A stretch of DNA of 17,078 nucleotides, taken from assembly GCA_040901775.1 (NCBI GenBank), contig JBBDYF010000211.1, positions 1 to 17,078 of the forward strand, given 5' to 3'. Every line of letters starts with the position of its first letter. The first letter of the stretch is position 1. This document shows positions 7,484 to 15,004 of the stretch, in pieces. Source of the stretch: CAYLLN01 sp040901775 (GTDB lineage: Bacteria > Planctomycetota > Planctomycetia > Pirellulales > Pirellulaceae). The notes below the pieces were generated by a model, which had not been told where the DNA came from, did not search any database, and saw only the letters and a program-made list of their open reading frames with translations. Both the position numbers and the translations under genes were made by a program.

Positions 7484-8025
7484 CGGGGGACCGGCTGGAT
7501 GCTGTGCGGATTCAGGCTGTCCAAAAACTGACGTGTCTCTTCCAGCCGGAATTGGCCATCCCGGCTTTCGATGCAGAGGAAAAAACGGTCGCGGCTGGCG
7601 AGCTTGAACCGCGGCACGCCGAACAACGGATGGTGGGGCCTGGGGAGCCCGTTGAGCGCCAGCATTCCCAGCACGGCGAAGAGGGCCGCGCCCAGCACGG
7701 TCAGCTCGAACACGATCGGCAGGAAGGCGGGCCAGCTATGCAGCGGCCGGCCCCCGACGTTTAGCGGATAGGCGAACACGGTCGTGTAATACTGTAAGGC
7801 ATATCCCAAGAGGCCGCCGAGCAGGCCGCCCAAAAATGTAAGCTGGGGAAGCCACGTGGGAACCTGGCCCAGGGCCTCGACGAGTCCATCGATCGGGATG
7901 GGCGAATAGGCCTCGACCCGCCGATAGCCGGCTTGGCGGGCTTGGGCGGCCGCGGCGAGCAGCGCTTCGGGATGCTCGAACTCGGCCAGCAGGCCATACA
8001 GGTCTTCGCTTGGGGTCTCAGTCAT
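7480..8025 (-). CDS. actD: Alternative complex III subunit ActD (DUF3341)
   Basis: The 181-residue protein has an N-terminal soluble part and two membrane helices (about 61-80 and 100-124), ending in a soluble tail. This is the layout of ActD/DUF3341. The start LYGLLAEFEHPEALLAAA (9-26) and the region GVPRFKLASRDRFFLCIES (136-154) fit the family. It binds no cofactor and is thought to be structural, holding together the cytoplasmic side of the ACIII membrane core. The ATG overlaps the actC stop by 8 nt. Length and helix number agree with homologues; the call is also fixed by its place between actC and actE. Confidence 0.92.
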   Translation of the reverse strand: MTETPSEDLYGLLAEFEHPEALLAAAAQARQAGYRRVEAYSPIPIDGLVEALGQVPTWLPQLTFLGGLLGGLLGYALQYYTTVFAYPLNVGGRPLHSWPAFLPIVFELTVLGAALFAVLGMLALNGLPRPHHPLFGVPRFKLASRDRFFLCIESRDGQFRLEETRQFLDSLNPHSIQPVPR

Positions 8026-9451
8026 GGCGGGGCTCCTCGGCCTCGTGGCCGCCGCTCGTTTCGTGAACCAGTTCGCGCAGCTCGAAGATCGAAATCACCG
8101 GTAAAAAGCGGATGAACAACAGCAACAGCGTCAGAAACAAGCCGATCGAGCCGAAGAAATGGGCGAAGTCCCACACGGTGGGATAATACATTTCCCACGA
8201 GGAAGGCAAGTAATCGCGGTGCAAGCTGATGACGATGATCACGAACCGTTCGAGCCACATCCCCACGTTCACGATTAGTGCGATCGCGAACAGCAGGGGC
8301 ACATTCTTCCGCACGCGGCGAAACCACAACAACTGCGGCACGAGCACATTGCAGAAAATCAGCGACCAGTATAGCGCGGCGTATGGCCCCATAGCCCGGT
8401 TCACCGCCAGGTAGCGCTCGTACGGGTTGCCGCTGTACCAGGCAAAAAAAGCTTCCATCAGATAGCCATAAGCGACCATCAAGCCGGTGGCCAGCATCAC
8501 CTTGGCCATGTTCGAAAGATGCCGCAGCGTGATAAAATCTTGCAAGCTATACACCTGCCGCAGTGGAATGGCAAGGGTCATGACCATCGCGAAGCCCGAG
8601 AAAATGGCCCCCGCGACGAAGTAGGGCGGAAACAACGTCACATGCCAGCCGGGAACGGTCGAGGCCGCGAAGTCGAGGCCGACGATGCTATGCACCGAGA
8701 CGACCAGCGGCGTCGCCAGGCCGGCCAGCAGCAGGTACGCGGTTTGATAGCGGTGCCAGTGCGTGGCCGACCCGCGCCACCCCATCGCCAGCACGCCATA
8801 AATTACCTGGGCCCAGCGGCGCGTCGCGCGGTCCCGCAGGGTGGCCAGGTCGGGAATCAGCCCGACGTACCAAAACAGGAGCGAGACGGTCGCATAGGTC
8901 GAAACCGCGAAGACATCCCAGACCAGCGGGCTGCGGAACTGGGGCCACAGCCCCAACGTGTTGGGATACGGCAGCAGCCAGTAAAAGACCCACGGCCGGC
9001 CCAAATGCAAGAGCGGGTAGAGCCCGGCACAAGCTACCGCAAACAAGGTCATCGCTTCGGCAAAGCGGTTGATGCTCGTCCGCCATTGCTGCCGAAAGAG
9101 GAGGAGCACCGCCGAGATCAACGTGCCTGCGTGGCCGATCCCGATCCACCAGACGAAGTTGATGATATCGAACGCCCAGGCAACCGGAATGTTGTTCCCC
9201 CAGATGCCAACGCCCGTCGTCAGCAGGTAAACCGTCGCATACAGAAATACCATCAAGAGCGACAGCGAGATGCAGAAGGCGACCCACCAACTGCGCGGCG
9301 TGCGTCCGGTCAGCACGATCGCGCTGATCTGATCGGTGACGGTCGCGTAGGTGTGTCCCGGCTCGATCACCGGCGACGAACCTGCCCCGCGATCGCCGGG
9401 CGGCGGGCGATCGGAGAGCGAGCGATCAGAGGAGGATTGCGGGCGAGTCAC
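8018..9451 (-). CDS. actC: Alternative complex III subunit ActC (NrfD-like quinol-binding membrane subunit)
   Basis: The 477-residue membrane protein of about ten helices belongs to the NrfD/PsrC-like family. It is the ACIII subunit proposed to oxidise quinol at its periplasmic face and send electrons to the Fe-S clusters of ActB. Typical segments are FVWWIGIGHAGTLISAVLLL (99-118, containing H107), VVSVHSIVGLDFAAS (250-264, H254 and D260) and NVGMWLERFVIIV (395-407, E401 and R402). These His, Asp and Glu residues are candidates for the quinone site or proton path. The first ~35 residues are a polar, Pro/Ser-rich cytoplasmic extension. The GTG start overlaps the actB stop as GTGA; no good Shine-Dalgarno is seen, consistent with translational coupling. 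Confidence 0.95.
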   Translation of the reverse strand: MTRPQSSSDRSLSDRPPPGDRGAGSSPVIEPGHTYATVTDQISAIVLTGRTPRSWWVAFCISLSLLMVFLYATVYLLTTGVGIWGNNIPVAWAFDIINFVWWIGIGHAGTLISAVLLLFRQQWRTSINRFAEAMTLFAVACAGLYPLLHLGRPWVFYWLLPYPNTLGLWPQFRSPLVWDVFAVSTYATVSLLFWYVGLIPDLATLRDRATRRWAQVIYGVLAMGWRGSATHWHRYQTAYLLLAGLATPLVVSVHSIVGLDFAASTVPGWHVTLFPPYFVAGAIFSGFAMVMTLAIPLRQVYSLQDFITLRHLSNMAKVMLATGLMVAYGYLMEAFFAWYSGNPYERYLAVNRAMGPYAALYWSLIFCNVLVPQLLWFRRVRKNVPLLFAIALIVNVGMWLERFVIIVISLHRDYLPSSWEMYYPTVWDFAHFFGSIGLFLTLLLLFIRFLPVISIFELRELVHETSGGHEAEEPRHD

Positions 9452-12400
9452 GGGTGCGGCATCTCAATAGAAGGAGCCTCAAGCGACTGCGACTGGACGG
9501 CCCGCGGAGCGGGCAAAGCGGGGTGCGGGTTCACTACCCGCGCCAGGTAGGTCGTGCGGGGCTGCGTTCCCAATTCGGCCAGCACGCCGTAATTGAGCGG
9601 CGATTGCTTGATGGCCGCGACTTCCGCCAGGGGATCGTTCAAATTGCCGAAGACGATCGCCCGCGTGGGACAAGCCTGCTGGCAGGCGGTCACCACTTCG
9701 CCATCGCGGATCGGCCGGTTTTCCAGCTTCGCGGCAATCCGCCCGGCGCTGATTCGCTGGATGCAGTAGCTGCATTTTTCCATCACGCCCCGGCTGCGAA
9801 CCGAGACATCGGGATTGCGCAGCAGCTTGAGGCTGGCGGTGGTTTCGTCCGCGTATTGCAAGTAGTTGAACCGCCGCACTTTGTACGGACAGTTGTTCGA
9901 GCAGTAGCGCGTTCCCACGCAGCGGTTATAGATCATGTTGCTGGTCCCTTCGGAATCGTGGACCGTGGCCATCACCGGGCAGACGACCTCGCACGGCGCT
10001 TTCTCGCAGTGCTGGCACAGCATCGGCTGAAAATACATATCCGGGTTGTCCGGCTCGCCGAGAAAGTAGCTGTCGATGCGCAGCCAGTGCATTTCGCGGC
10101 CGACCAGCACCTGTTCGCGCCCGACGATCGGAATGTTGTTCTCGGCCTGGCAGGCAACGACGCACGCATTGCAGCCAATGCAAGCAGTCTGATCGATCGT
10201 CATTCCCCAGGAATTGGCTGGGTATTCGTATTCGGGATAGAGCGAGGGGAGAGCATCGCCGCCGTGCTTCCCTGCCTGGTCAAGATGGTGAGAATCCTCG
10301 TCGAAGCGGGCCCGCGTGGTAACGCGAACGATGTCTCGCTCTTCCAGGTTGTCGAGGTTGTGATGCTGCTGCGTCGTGGCGATCTGCTGCTGCCGGCCGG
10401 TGGCCCGCACCGTCGCAGTGCGATACCAGGCCCCTTGCGCGGGGCGGATCGCATAGGCGCTATATCCGACGCCGCTGCCGATTCGCCCGCTGCGCGTGCG
10501 GCCATAGCCGAAGGTCAGCGAAACGCATCCATCGGGCTGGCCCGGCATGATCCACACCGGCGCGTCGATCCGGCGCCGGCCTGCTGTGATCTGCACGATT
10601 TCGCCGTTGGTCCAGCCGCGCCGATCGGCCAGGGCGGGGCTGACTAGGGCGACGTTGTCCCAGGTGATTTTGGTCAGCGGCTTGGGCAGCTCTTGCAACC
10701 AGCCGTTGTTGGCGGAGTCGCCGTCCCAGAGGGTCGGATCGGGGCGAAAGTCGAGTTCGAGCGCTTCGCCCGCGGCTGCCGCTCCTGCCACGGTTTCGGC
10801 TACTAGCGTTGGTGCATCGGTGAAGTCCAGCGCCACTTCCACCAGGGTGGACTCGGTGCCGGCGATCACGCCGTCGTGAACGGCCTGCCGCCAGCGCGTG
10901 CCAAAGTCGTCTTCGCCCAGCACCTGCCGCCAGCGTTCTTGCACGATTTCATACGGCGTGCGTCCGGCCGATCCTTGCAAAGCGGCGACCAGCTCGTGGG
11001 CCGACTTTCCGTCGTACAAGGGGGCGATCAACGGCTGCACGATCGAGGCGGTGCCATCGAGCGAGCGGGCATCGCTCCAGGCTTCTAGGTAGTGAGTTGC
11101 CGGGATGTGCCAATCGCAGAGAAACGATGTTTCATCGTAATATTCGGACAGATGTACGCGAAAGGGAACCTTGGCCAGCGCCCCGGCAAACTCGAGCTCG
11201 CCCGCCGACGAATAGACCGGGTTGCCGCCCAAAATAACCAGCGTCTCGACCTCGCCGCGCCGCATTTCGCCGGTTAGCGCGGCGAGCGATCGATCCTGAT
11301 CTGGCGGGCGAGCATGAACCGGCTCGACAAAGTTGACGGTCTGGCCGATGTTGTCCAAGGCGCCGTTCATGGCATGCGCCAGCGCATGAACGGCTGGCGG
11401 CTGGCCGGGTCCGGCCAAGACCAGGCCGCTGCCGCGCTTGGCCTGCAACTCTTCCGCCAACTTCTCGAGCCAGTTGCTCGGCACGCCCGCCGGCTCCTGG
11501 GCGGGCTCGGCGATGGCGACCCCCACGCGCTGCGCAAGGGCGCGCGCAACGGCCTCGATCTGGCTGGGAAGGAGCGGCAGGCGGTGGTCGGCCATCGCGC
11601 CGGTGATGGTCGGCGTGCTCTCGACAACGTACAGCCGGCTCATCGAGCTTTGACCCCCGCTCACTCGGCGGCCGGCGATCCAATCGCGGGCGTAGCGGAC
11701 GCTGCCGGGCCAGCCGAGCAGAAAATCGGCGTCGAGCGAAACGACGCACGCGGCCTTGTCAAAATGGTACTGAGCATCCGCCTCGCGACCAAACGCCAGC
11801 CGCGTGCCCGCATGGACGTTGTCGAGATCGGCCGGCTCGTGTTGGTGCCAGCGGGCTTCGGGCAGTTCCGCGAGCAGGCGATCGAGTTGCCCGGCCAGCG
11901 TGGGCGAACTGGCGGTCAGCGTGAGGATTCGCAGCCCTGCCCCGCCTCGCGCTCGGAGCTTTTCCATTCGAGCGGCGAGCGTGGTCAAGAAACGGTCCCA
12001 GGTCTCGATGATGCCGCGGTGAATCACCGTTTGCGAACGATCGGGATCGTAGAGCGACAGGATCGACGCTTGCGCGAAGGCATCGGTCGCGCCCAGGCTG
12101 GCGGGATGTTGGGGATTCCCTTCGATTTTGGTGGGCCGACCCTCGTGGCTTTCGACCAACAGGCCCAGGGCGTAACCGCCGTGCGCGATGGCCGTGGCAT
12201 AGAAAAGAGGCCGGCCCGGCACGATCTCCTCCGGCGATTTCACGTAGGGGACGATCGTTTCTGGCGGTGGACGCGTGCAACCCACCGCGCCGCCCAAGGC
12301 CAGTGAGGCCGCCATCAGCTTCAAAAACTTGCGGCGGCCGACGGGATCGTTCCAGACGGCCAACTGGCTGGGAAACTCACGCTCGACAAGCTGCTCGAAT

Positions 12401-12525
12401 TCGGGAGTCCGCGCCAGCTCGTCCAAGCTGCGCCAGTACCGCCGACCCCCATGCTCGGCCGCTCGGCGGCGAATCGCCTCCAAATCGTAGCGCGGTAAAT
12501 CGTTAGCAGAATTCAACGGTGGCAT
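9448..12525 (-). CDS. actB: Alternative complex III subunit ActB (molybdopterin-oxidoreductase-like and Fe-S domains)
   Basis: The 1025-residue periplasmic subunit carries the Fe-S chain between ActC and the haems. Near the N-terminus is a twin-arginine-type stretch GRRKFLKLM (63-71), a hydrophobic run, and C83 in GAVGC, so Tat export with lipid anchoring is likely. Residues ~90-770 form a molybdopterin-oxidoreductase-like domain; in this family it holds no molybdenum. The C-terminal ferredoxin-like domain has four cysteine sets: C782/785/788/792, C837/840/845/849, C869/875/879 and C918/921/948/952. The third set has only three obvious cysteines in its cluster (CVGTRYCSNNC); the family is known to hold three [4Fe-4S] and one [3Fe-4S]. 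The start is the ATG at 12525, 13 nt inside actA. Earlier in-frame starts would only add residues read from the actA frame. Confidence 0.96.
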   Translation of the reverse strand: MPPLNSANDLPRYDLEAIRRRAAEHGGRRYWRSLDELARTPEFEQLVEREFPSQLAVWNDPVGRRKFLKLMAASLALGGAVGCTRPPPETIVPYVKSPEEIVPGRPLFYATAIAHGGYALGLLVESHEGRPTKIEGNPQHPASLGATDAFAQASILSLYDPDRSQTVIHRGIIETWDRFLTTLAARMEKLRARGGAGLRILTLTASSPTLAGQLDRLLAELPEARWHQHEPADLDNVHAGTRLAFGREADAQYHFDKAACVVSLDADFLLGWPGSVRYARDWIAGRRVSGGQSSMSRLYVVESTPTITGAMADHRLPLLPSQIEAVARALAQRVGVAIAEPAQEPAGVPSNWLEKLAEELQAKRGSGLVLAGPGQPPAVHALAHAMNGALDNIGQTVNFVEPVHARPPDQDRSLAALTGEMRRGEVETLVILGGNPVYSSAGELEFAGALAKVPFRVHLSEYYDETSFLCDWHIPATHYLEAWSDARSLDGTASIVQPLIAPLYDGKSAHELVAALQGSAGRTPYEIVQERWRQVLGEDDFGTRWRQAVHDGVIAGTESTLVEVALDFTDAPTLVAETVAGAAAAGEALELDFRPDPTLWDGDSANNGWLQELPKPLTKITWDNVALVSPALADRRGWTNGEIVQITAGRRRIDAPVWIMPGQPDGCVSLTFGYGRTRSGRIGSGVGYSAYAIRPAQGAWYRTATVRATGRQQQIATTQQHHNLDNLEERDIVRVTTRARFDEDSHHLDQAGKHGGDALPSLYPEYEYPANSWGMTIDQTACIGCNACVVACQAENNIPIVGREQVLVGREMHWLRIDSYFLGEPDNPDMYFQPMLCQHCEKAPCEVVCPVMATVHDSEGTSNMIYNRCVGTRYCSNNCPYKVRRFNYLQYADETTASLKLLRNPDVSVRSRGVMEKCSYCIQRISAGRIAAKLENRPIRDGEVVTACQQACPTRAIVFGNLNDPLAEVAAIKQSPLNYGVLAELGTQPRTTYLARVVNPHPALPAPRAVQSQSLEAPSIEMPHP

Positions 12526-13163
12526 ATGACGCAGTCGGTTAGTTGTTGCTTGGCGATGGCGTACTCGCGGACCAGCCGGCTCCCCTCGACGGTCTGTTCC
12601 GGCCCCTGTCCGAAGCGAAACACTTCGCCGCGCGGGCGAACTGCCGTTTCCGGATGTCGATGGCAATCCAGGCACCACTCCATGTGCATGGCGACCGCTT
12701 TGCGCATCAAGGGCATCCGATCGACCCGGCCGTGGCAGCTTTCGCAGCCGATCCCCTTGGCGACGTGGATGCTGTGATTGAAATAGACGTAATCGGGCAT
12801 ATCATACACGCGGGTCCAGGCAAGCGGCGTGCCGTTCTGGTAGCTTTCGCGCACCGGAGCGAGCAGCGGGCTCTTGTTCCAAATTTGCGAATGGCAGCCC
12901 ATGCAGGTTTCGGTCGAAGGCATTCCGGCGAACGCCGACGTTTCGACCGTGGCGTGGCAAAAACGGCAATCGATCCCCAGGCCGGCAACGTGGTGATCGT
13001 GGCTGAACGGCACGGGCTGATCGCGGACGACGTTCACCCGCGTGACATAGGGCGAGCGCATCCAGACGCTGCCGGCCCAGACGACCGCCGCCAAAATGAA
13101 GACCGCGCCAAAGATCGTTCCCCGAGCCAGCGCGTTCGCGGCGGGATGGAAGATCTGGGCCAC
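12513..13163 (-). CDS. actA: Alternative complex III subunit ActA (pentaheme cytochrome c)
   Basis: The 216-residue protein has one N-terminal membrane anchor (about 15-34) and a periplasmic domain with five CxxCH motifs: 66-70, 87-91, 140-144, 164-168 and 211-215. It is the multihaem subunit that receives electrons from the ActB Fe-S clusters. Extra histidines (H55, H57, H58, H130, H133, H160) are candidates for second axial ligands. The start is taken as GTG at 13163, giving MAQIFHPAAN, the usual beginning of ActA, with AAGGA 8 nt upstream. A TTG at 13187 in the same frame would add eight residues but has no support. The last haem motif lies in the overlap zone with actB. This is the first gene of the operon; the M50 stop is 111 nt upstream. 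Confidence 0.95.
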   Translation of the reverse strand: MAQIFHPAANALARGTIFGAVFILAAVVWAGSVWMRSPYVTRVNVVRDQPVPFSHDHHVAGLGIDCRFCHATVETSAFAGMPSTETCMGCHSQIWNKSPLLAPVRESYQNGTPLAWTRVYDMPDYVYFNHSIHVAKGIGCESCHGRVDRMPLMRKAVAMHMEWCLDCHRHPETAVRPRGEVFRFGQGPEQTVEGSRLVREYAIAKQQLTDCVICHR

Positions 13164-13171
13164 GGCTGCTT

Positions 13172-13178
13172 TCCTTCC
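13172..13178 (-). promoter_or_regulatory. Shine-Dalgarno for actA GTG start
   Basis: The minus-strand GGAAGGA lies 8 nt before the GTG at 13163. It favours this start over the TTG at 13187, which lies upstream of the site. Confidence 0.65.
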
Positions 13179-13274
13179 AAGTACCAAATCGTCTGACGAG
13201 ACCTACAAACTGCCCGCTGGGTCTGCACATCATGTACCGCGAGTGACAGCCAGACAATCAGCGAAGATTCGCGG
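13179..13274 (-). promoter_or_regulatory. Leader region upstream of the act-cox operon
   Basis: The space between the M50 stop and actA should hold the operon promoter if actA is not simply cotranscribed with the M50 gene. Reading the minus strand, TTGTCT followed 17 nt later by CATGAT is the best sigma-70-like pair I can find, but it is weak. No terminator-like hairpin is seen here, so read-through from the M50 gene is possible. Confidence 0.25.
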
Positions 13275-14375
13275 CTACGCGACCAGCGGCGTTTGCCGGG
13301 CGGCTCGTTGAATCATCAGGAACTCGCCGATGTTCTCGACCGAAATGACCCCGACAAGTTGTCCGTCCTGAACGACGGGAATCGAGTGGCAATCGCACGT
13401 TTGCAGCCGCTGGAACGCTTCGCCCAGGGGCTCGTCGGGATGGGCGGTGACAAAATCGCGCTGCATTACCTCGGCGACCTGGCCATACGGCCCTCGTTCG
13501 GCGAGAGAACGCAGTAGCTTGTCGCGGGTGATCATTCCCACGACGCGGTCCTCTTCGACAACCGGAAAATCTTGTTGAAAACCGGCCAGAATATGCTGGG
13601 CCACCACTTCCAACGAAGCATCGGGCCGAATCACGCGAAAGTCCGACATCATCGCGCTGCGCACCGGAACTCCGGCCAGGCTCGCGCGGGCCGCCGTGGC
13701 GCTCGCCTCTTGAGTAGCGCCAATCCAGACGAACAGGGCGATGAAGAGCAGCATCGGGGCACCGAAAAGACCGACAAATCCCAGCAATAACGCAAGGATC
13801 TGGCCCACGCGGGCGGCAATTTGCGTGGCCAAAAGATAGTCCATATTCATCGCCAGAACCGCCCGCAGCACCCGGCCGCCATCCATCGGAAAGGCGGGGA
13901 GCATGTTGAACAGAACGAGCAGAATATTGATCGCGAGCAGCTTGGCGACCAGCCCTCCCGCGAGCCAATTCTCGCTCAACGTGGTAAGTTCGGCGCGCAA
14001 GCTGCCGGTTGCCAGCAGCCAGGCCAAGCAGAGCACCCCCAGGGCGACATTCACCGCCGGGCCGGCCACGGCAATCACGAATTCCTGATACGGGTTTTCA
14101 GGAATCCGCTCCAGCCGGGCGACTCCCCCGATCGGCAGCAACGTAATGTCGCGGGTGGCCACGCCAAACTGACGTGCCGCGACAGCATGTCCGTATTCGT
14201 GCAAAACGATGATGCCAAAGACGAGCGAGACGAACAACAGCTCGCTCAACGCGATCACCCAGTTGCGCGTCTGGAGGTATTGCCAGATCACGACCCAGGC
14301 CAGGAGCAGCAGGAAAGTGAGATGAACGTAAAGATCGACTCCCAGGAAGCGGCCGACGCGGATAGACCAACTCAT
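13275..14375 (-). CDS. M50-family membrane metalloprotease with two CBS domains (site-2-protease type)
   Basis: The 366-residue protein is an intramembrane zinc protease of the SpoIVFB-like group. The zinc motif is HEYGH (59-63), and the third ligand is D165 in AFPMDGGR. Helices are seen at about 18-35, 42-60, 98-122, 140-160 and 185-220. Two CBS domains follow (about 237-293 and 300-357), starting near VRSAMMSDFRVIRPDASLE and VAEVMQRDFVTAHPDEPL. CBS pairs bind adenine nucleotides or similar ligands and may gate activity. The natural substrate cannot be told from sequence; relatives cleave membrane-bound transcription regulators or process membrane proteins. The ATG at 14375 has TGGAGA about 5 nt upstream. 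The gene lies on the same strand just upstream of actA and diverges from the GlsB-like gene. Confidence 0.93.
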   Translation of the reverse strand: MSWSIRVGRFLGVDLYVHLTFLLLLAWVVIWQYLQTRNWVIALSELLFVSLVFGIIVLHEYGHAVAARQFGVATRDITLLPIGGVARLERIPENPYQEFVIAVAGPAVNVALGVLCLAWLLATGSLRAELTTLSENWLAGGLVAKLLAINILLVLFNMLPAFPMDGGRVLRAVLAMNMDYLLATQIAARVGQILALLLGFVGLFGAPMLLFIALFVWIGATQEASATAARASLAGVPVRSAMMSDFRVIRPDASLEVVAQHILAGFQQDFPVVEEDRVVGMITRDKLLRSLAERGPYGQVAEVMQRDFVTAHPDEPLGEAFQRLQTCDCHSIPVVQDGQLVGVISVENIGEFLMIQRAARQTPLVA

Positions 14376-14476
14376 TGCATTCTCCAGGCTTCCGCGACCA
14401 GGGCGGCAGACGACGGTCGTATGCAACCGCCATGCCACTAAATGTCAGTTGTCCGTTGTCATTGGTTCGTGGCGAG

Positions 14477-14497
14477 CGGGAGGCGTGTGCCCTCCCG
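14477..14497. repeat. Inverted repeat CGGGAGG / CCTCCCG
   Basis: A perfect 7-bp stem (14477-14483 and 14491-14497) encloses a 7-nt loop. It has no adjacent T-run, so it is not a classic terminator. It could be an operator or an RNA hairpin in the leader of either divergent gene. Confidence 0.5.
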
Positions 14498-14589
14498 ATG
14501 GCGTCGAGTCATGCCCCTGAAATGGAGTGTCCTGAGACGACGCCGGCATGGGCGAAGCCGATTAGAGAACCTGCGTAGAGTTTGCGGGC

Positions 14590-14603
14590 AATCGCCGGCG
14601 ATT
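14590..14603. promoter_or_regulatory. Perfect 14-bp palindrome AATCGCCGGCGATT
   Basis: The sequence reads the same on both strands over 14 bases. It lies 80 bp upstream of the GlsB-like start codon, a position suitable for a dimeric regulator. Binding is not shown by the sequence alone. Confidence 0.4.
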
Positions 14604-14683
14604 CAACCAGCTATTCGCGCGGCATACAGCTTGCACCTCAGCGTTTAGTTTCTTCTCAAAAACTCGAATTTAGGAGTGCGGTT

Positions 14684-14992
14684 ATGGAAATCTTATGGTC
14701 TATTATCGTGTGGGCGGTGTTCGGATTGGTGATTGGGGCAATCGCCCGCTTGCTGTATCCGGGACGGCAGCCGATGAGCCTGCTGATGACGATGGCGCTG
14801 GGGATCGTCGGCTCCTTCGTCGGCGGCCTGGTTTCGTGGGCGCTGGGATTTTCGCCGGAGGATGGACCCTTCAATGGCGCGGGCTGGATCATGTCGATCC
14901 TCGGCGCGTTGCTCGTGACCTTCCTGGGTTTATACCTGGCCAGCAAGTCGCGGACGACGGATTCGACGGGAGTGCAGGGGCGTCCGCTGTAG
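14684..14992 (+). CDS. GlsB/YeaQ/YmgE family small membrane protein (transglycosylase-associated protein)
   Basis: The 102-residue protein has three hydrophobic segments (about 4-22, 31-55 and 66-88) and the glycine-rich pattern of this family, for example FGLVIGAIARLLYPGRQPM (13-31) and ALGIVGSFVGGLVSW (37-51). The helices are slightly longer-spaced than in the ~84-residue enterobacterial YeaQ/YmgE, with a polar tail. The 'transglycosylase-associated' name is historic; the biochemical role is unknown, although members are often stress-induced. The ATG has AGGAG 7 nt upstream. The desaturase gene follows after about 12 nt, so the two are probably cotranscribed. Confidence 0.88.
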   Translation: MEILWSIIVWAVFGLVIGAIARLLYPGRQPMSLLMTMALGIVGSFVGGLVSWALGFSPEDGPFNGAGWIMSILGALLVTFLGLYLASKSRTTDSTGVQGRPL

Positions 14993-15004
14993 CACAGACT
15001 CTTG

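Larger units (their letters stand above)
14376..14683. promoter_or_regulatory. Divergent control region, M50 protease / GlsB-like gene
   Basis: This 308-bp gap lies between two genes reading away from each other and should hold promoters for both. It contains a doubled GTTGTC word (14448-14453 and 14455-14460), an inverted repeat (14477-14497) and a perfect 14-bp palindrome (14590-14603). I see no confident -10/-35 pair and no convincing coding sequence. Confidence 0.5.

Noticed and set aside
8519..9550. Plus-strand open frame of about 343 codons antisense to actC
   Set aside because: Composition is typical of the antisense of hydrophobic helices, with no recognisable domain; actC is certain.
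11314..12306. Plus-strand open frame of about 330 codons antisense to actB
   Set aside because: No motif is recognised, and the reverse strand encodes the well-supported ActB.
12526..12678. Upstream extension of actB to an earlier start
   Set aside because: The added 51 residues are the actA sequence in another frame and do not resemble ActB N-termini.
13164..13187. TTG start for actA at 13187
   Set aside because: The good Shine-Dalgarno lies between this TTG and the GTG at 13163, and the protein beginning MAQIFHP fits the family.
14477..14497. Rho-independent terminator
   Set aside because: The stem is GC-rich but no T-run follows on either strand, and both adjacent genes start, rather than end, at this region.
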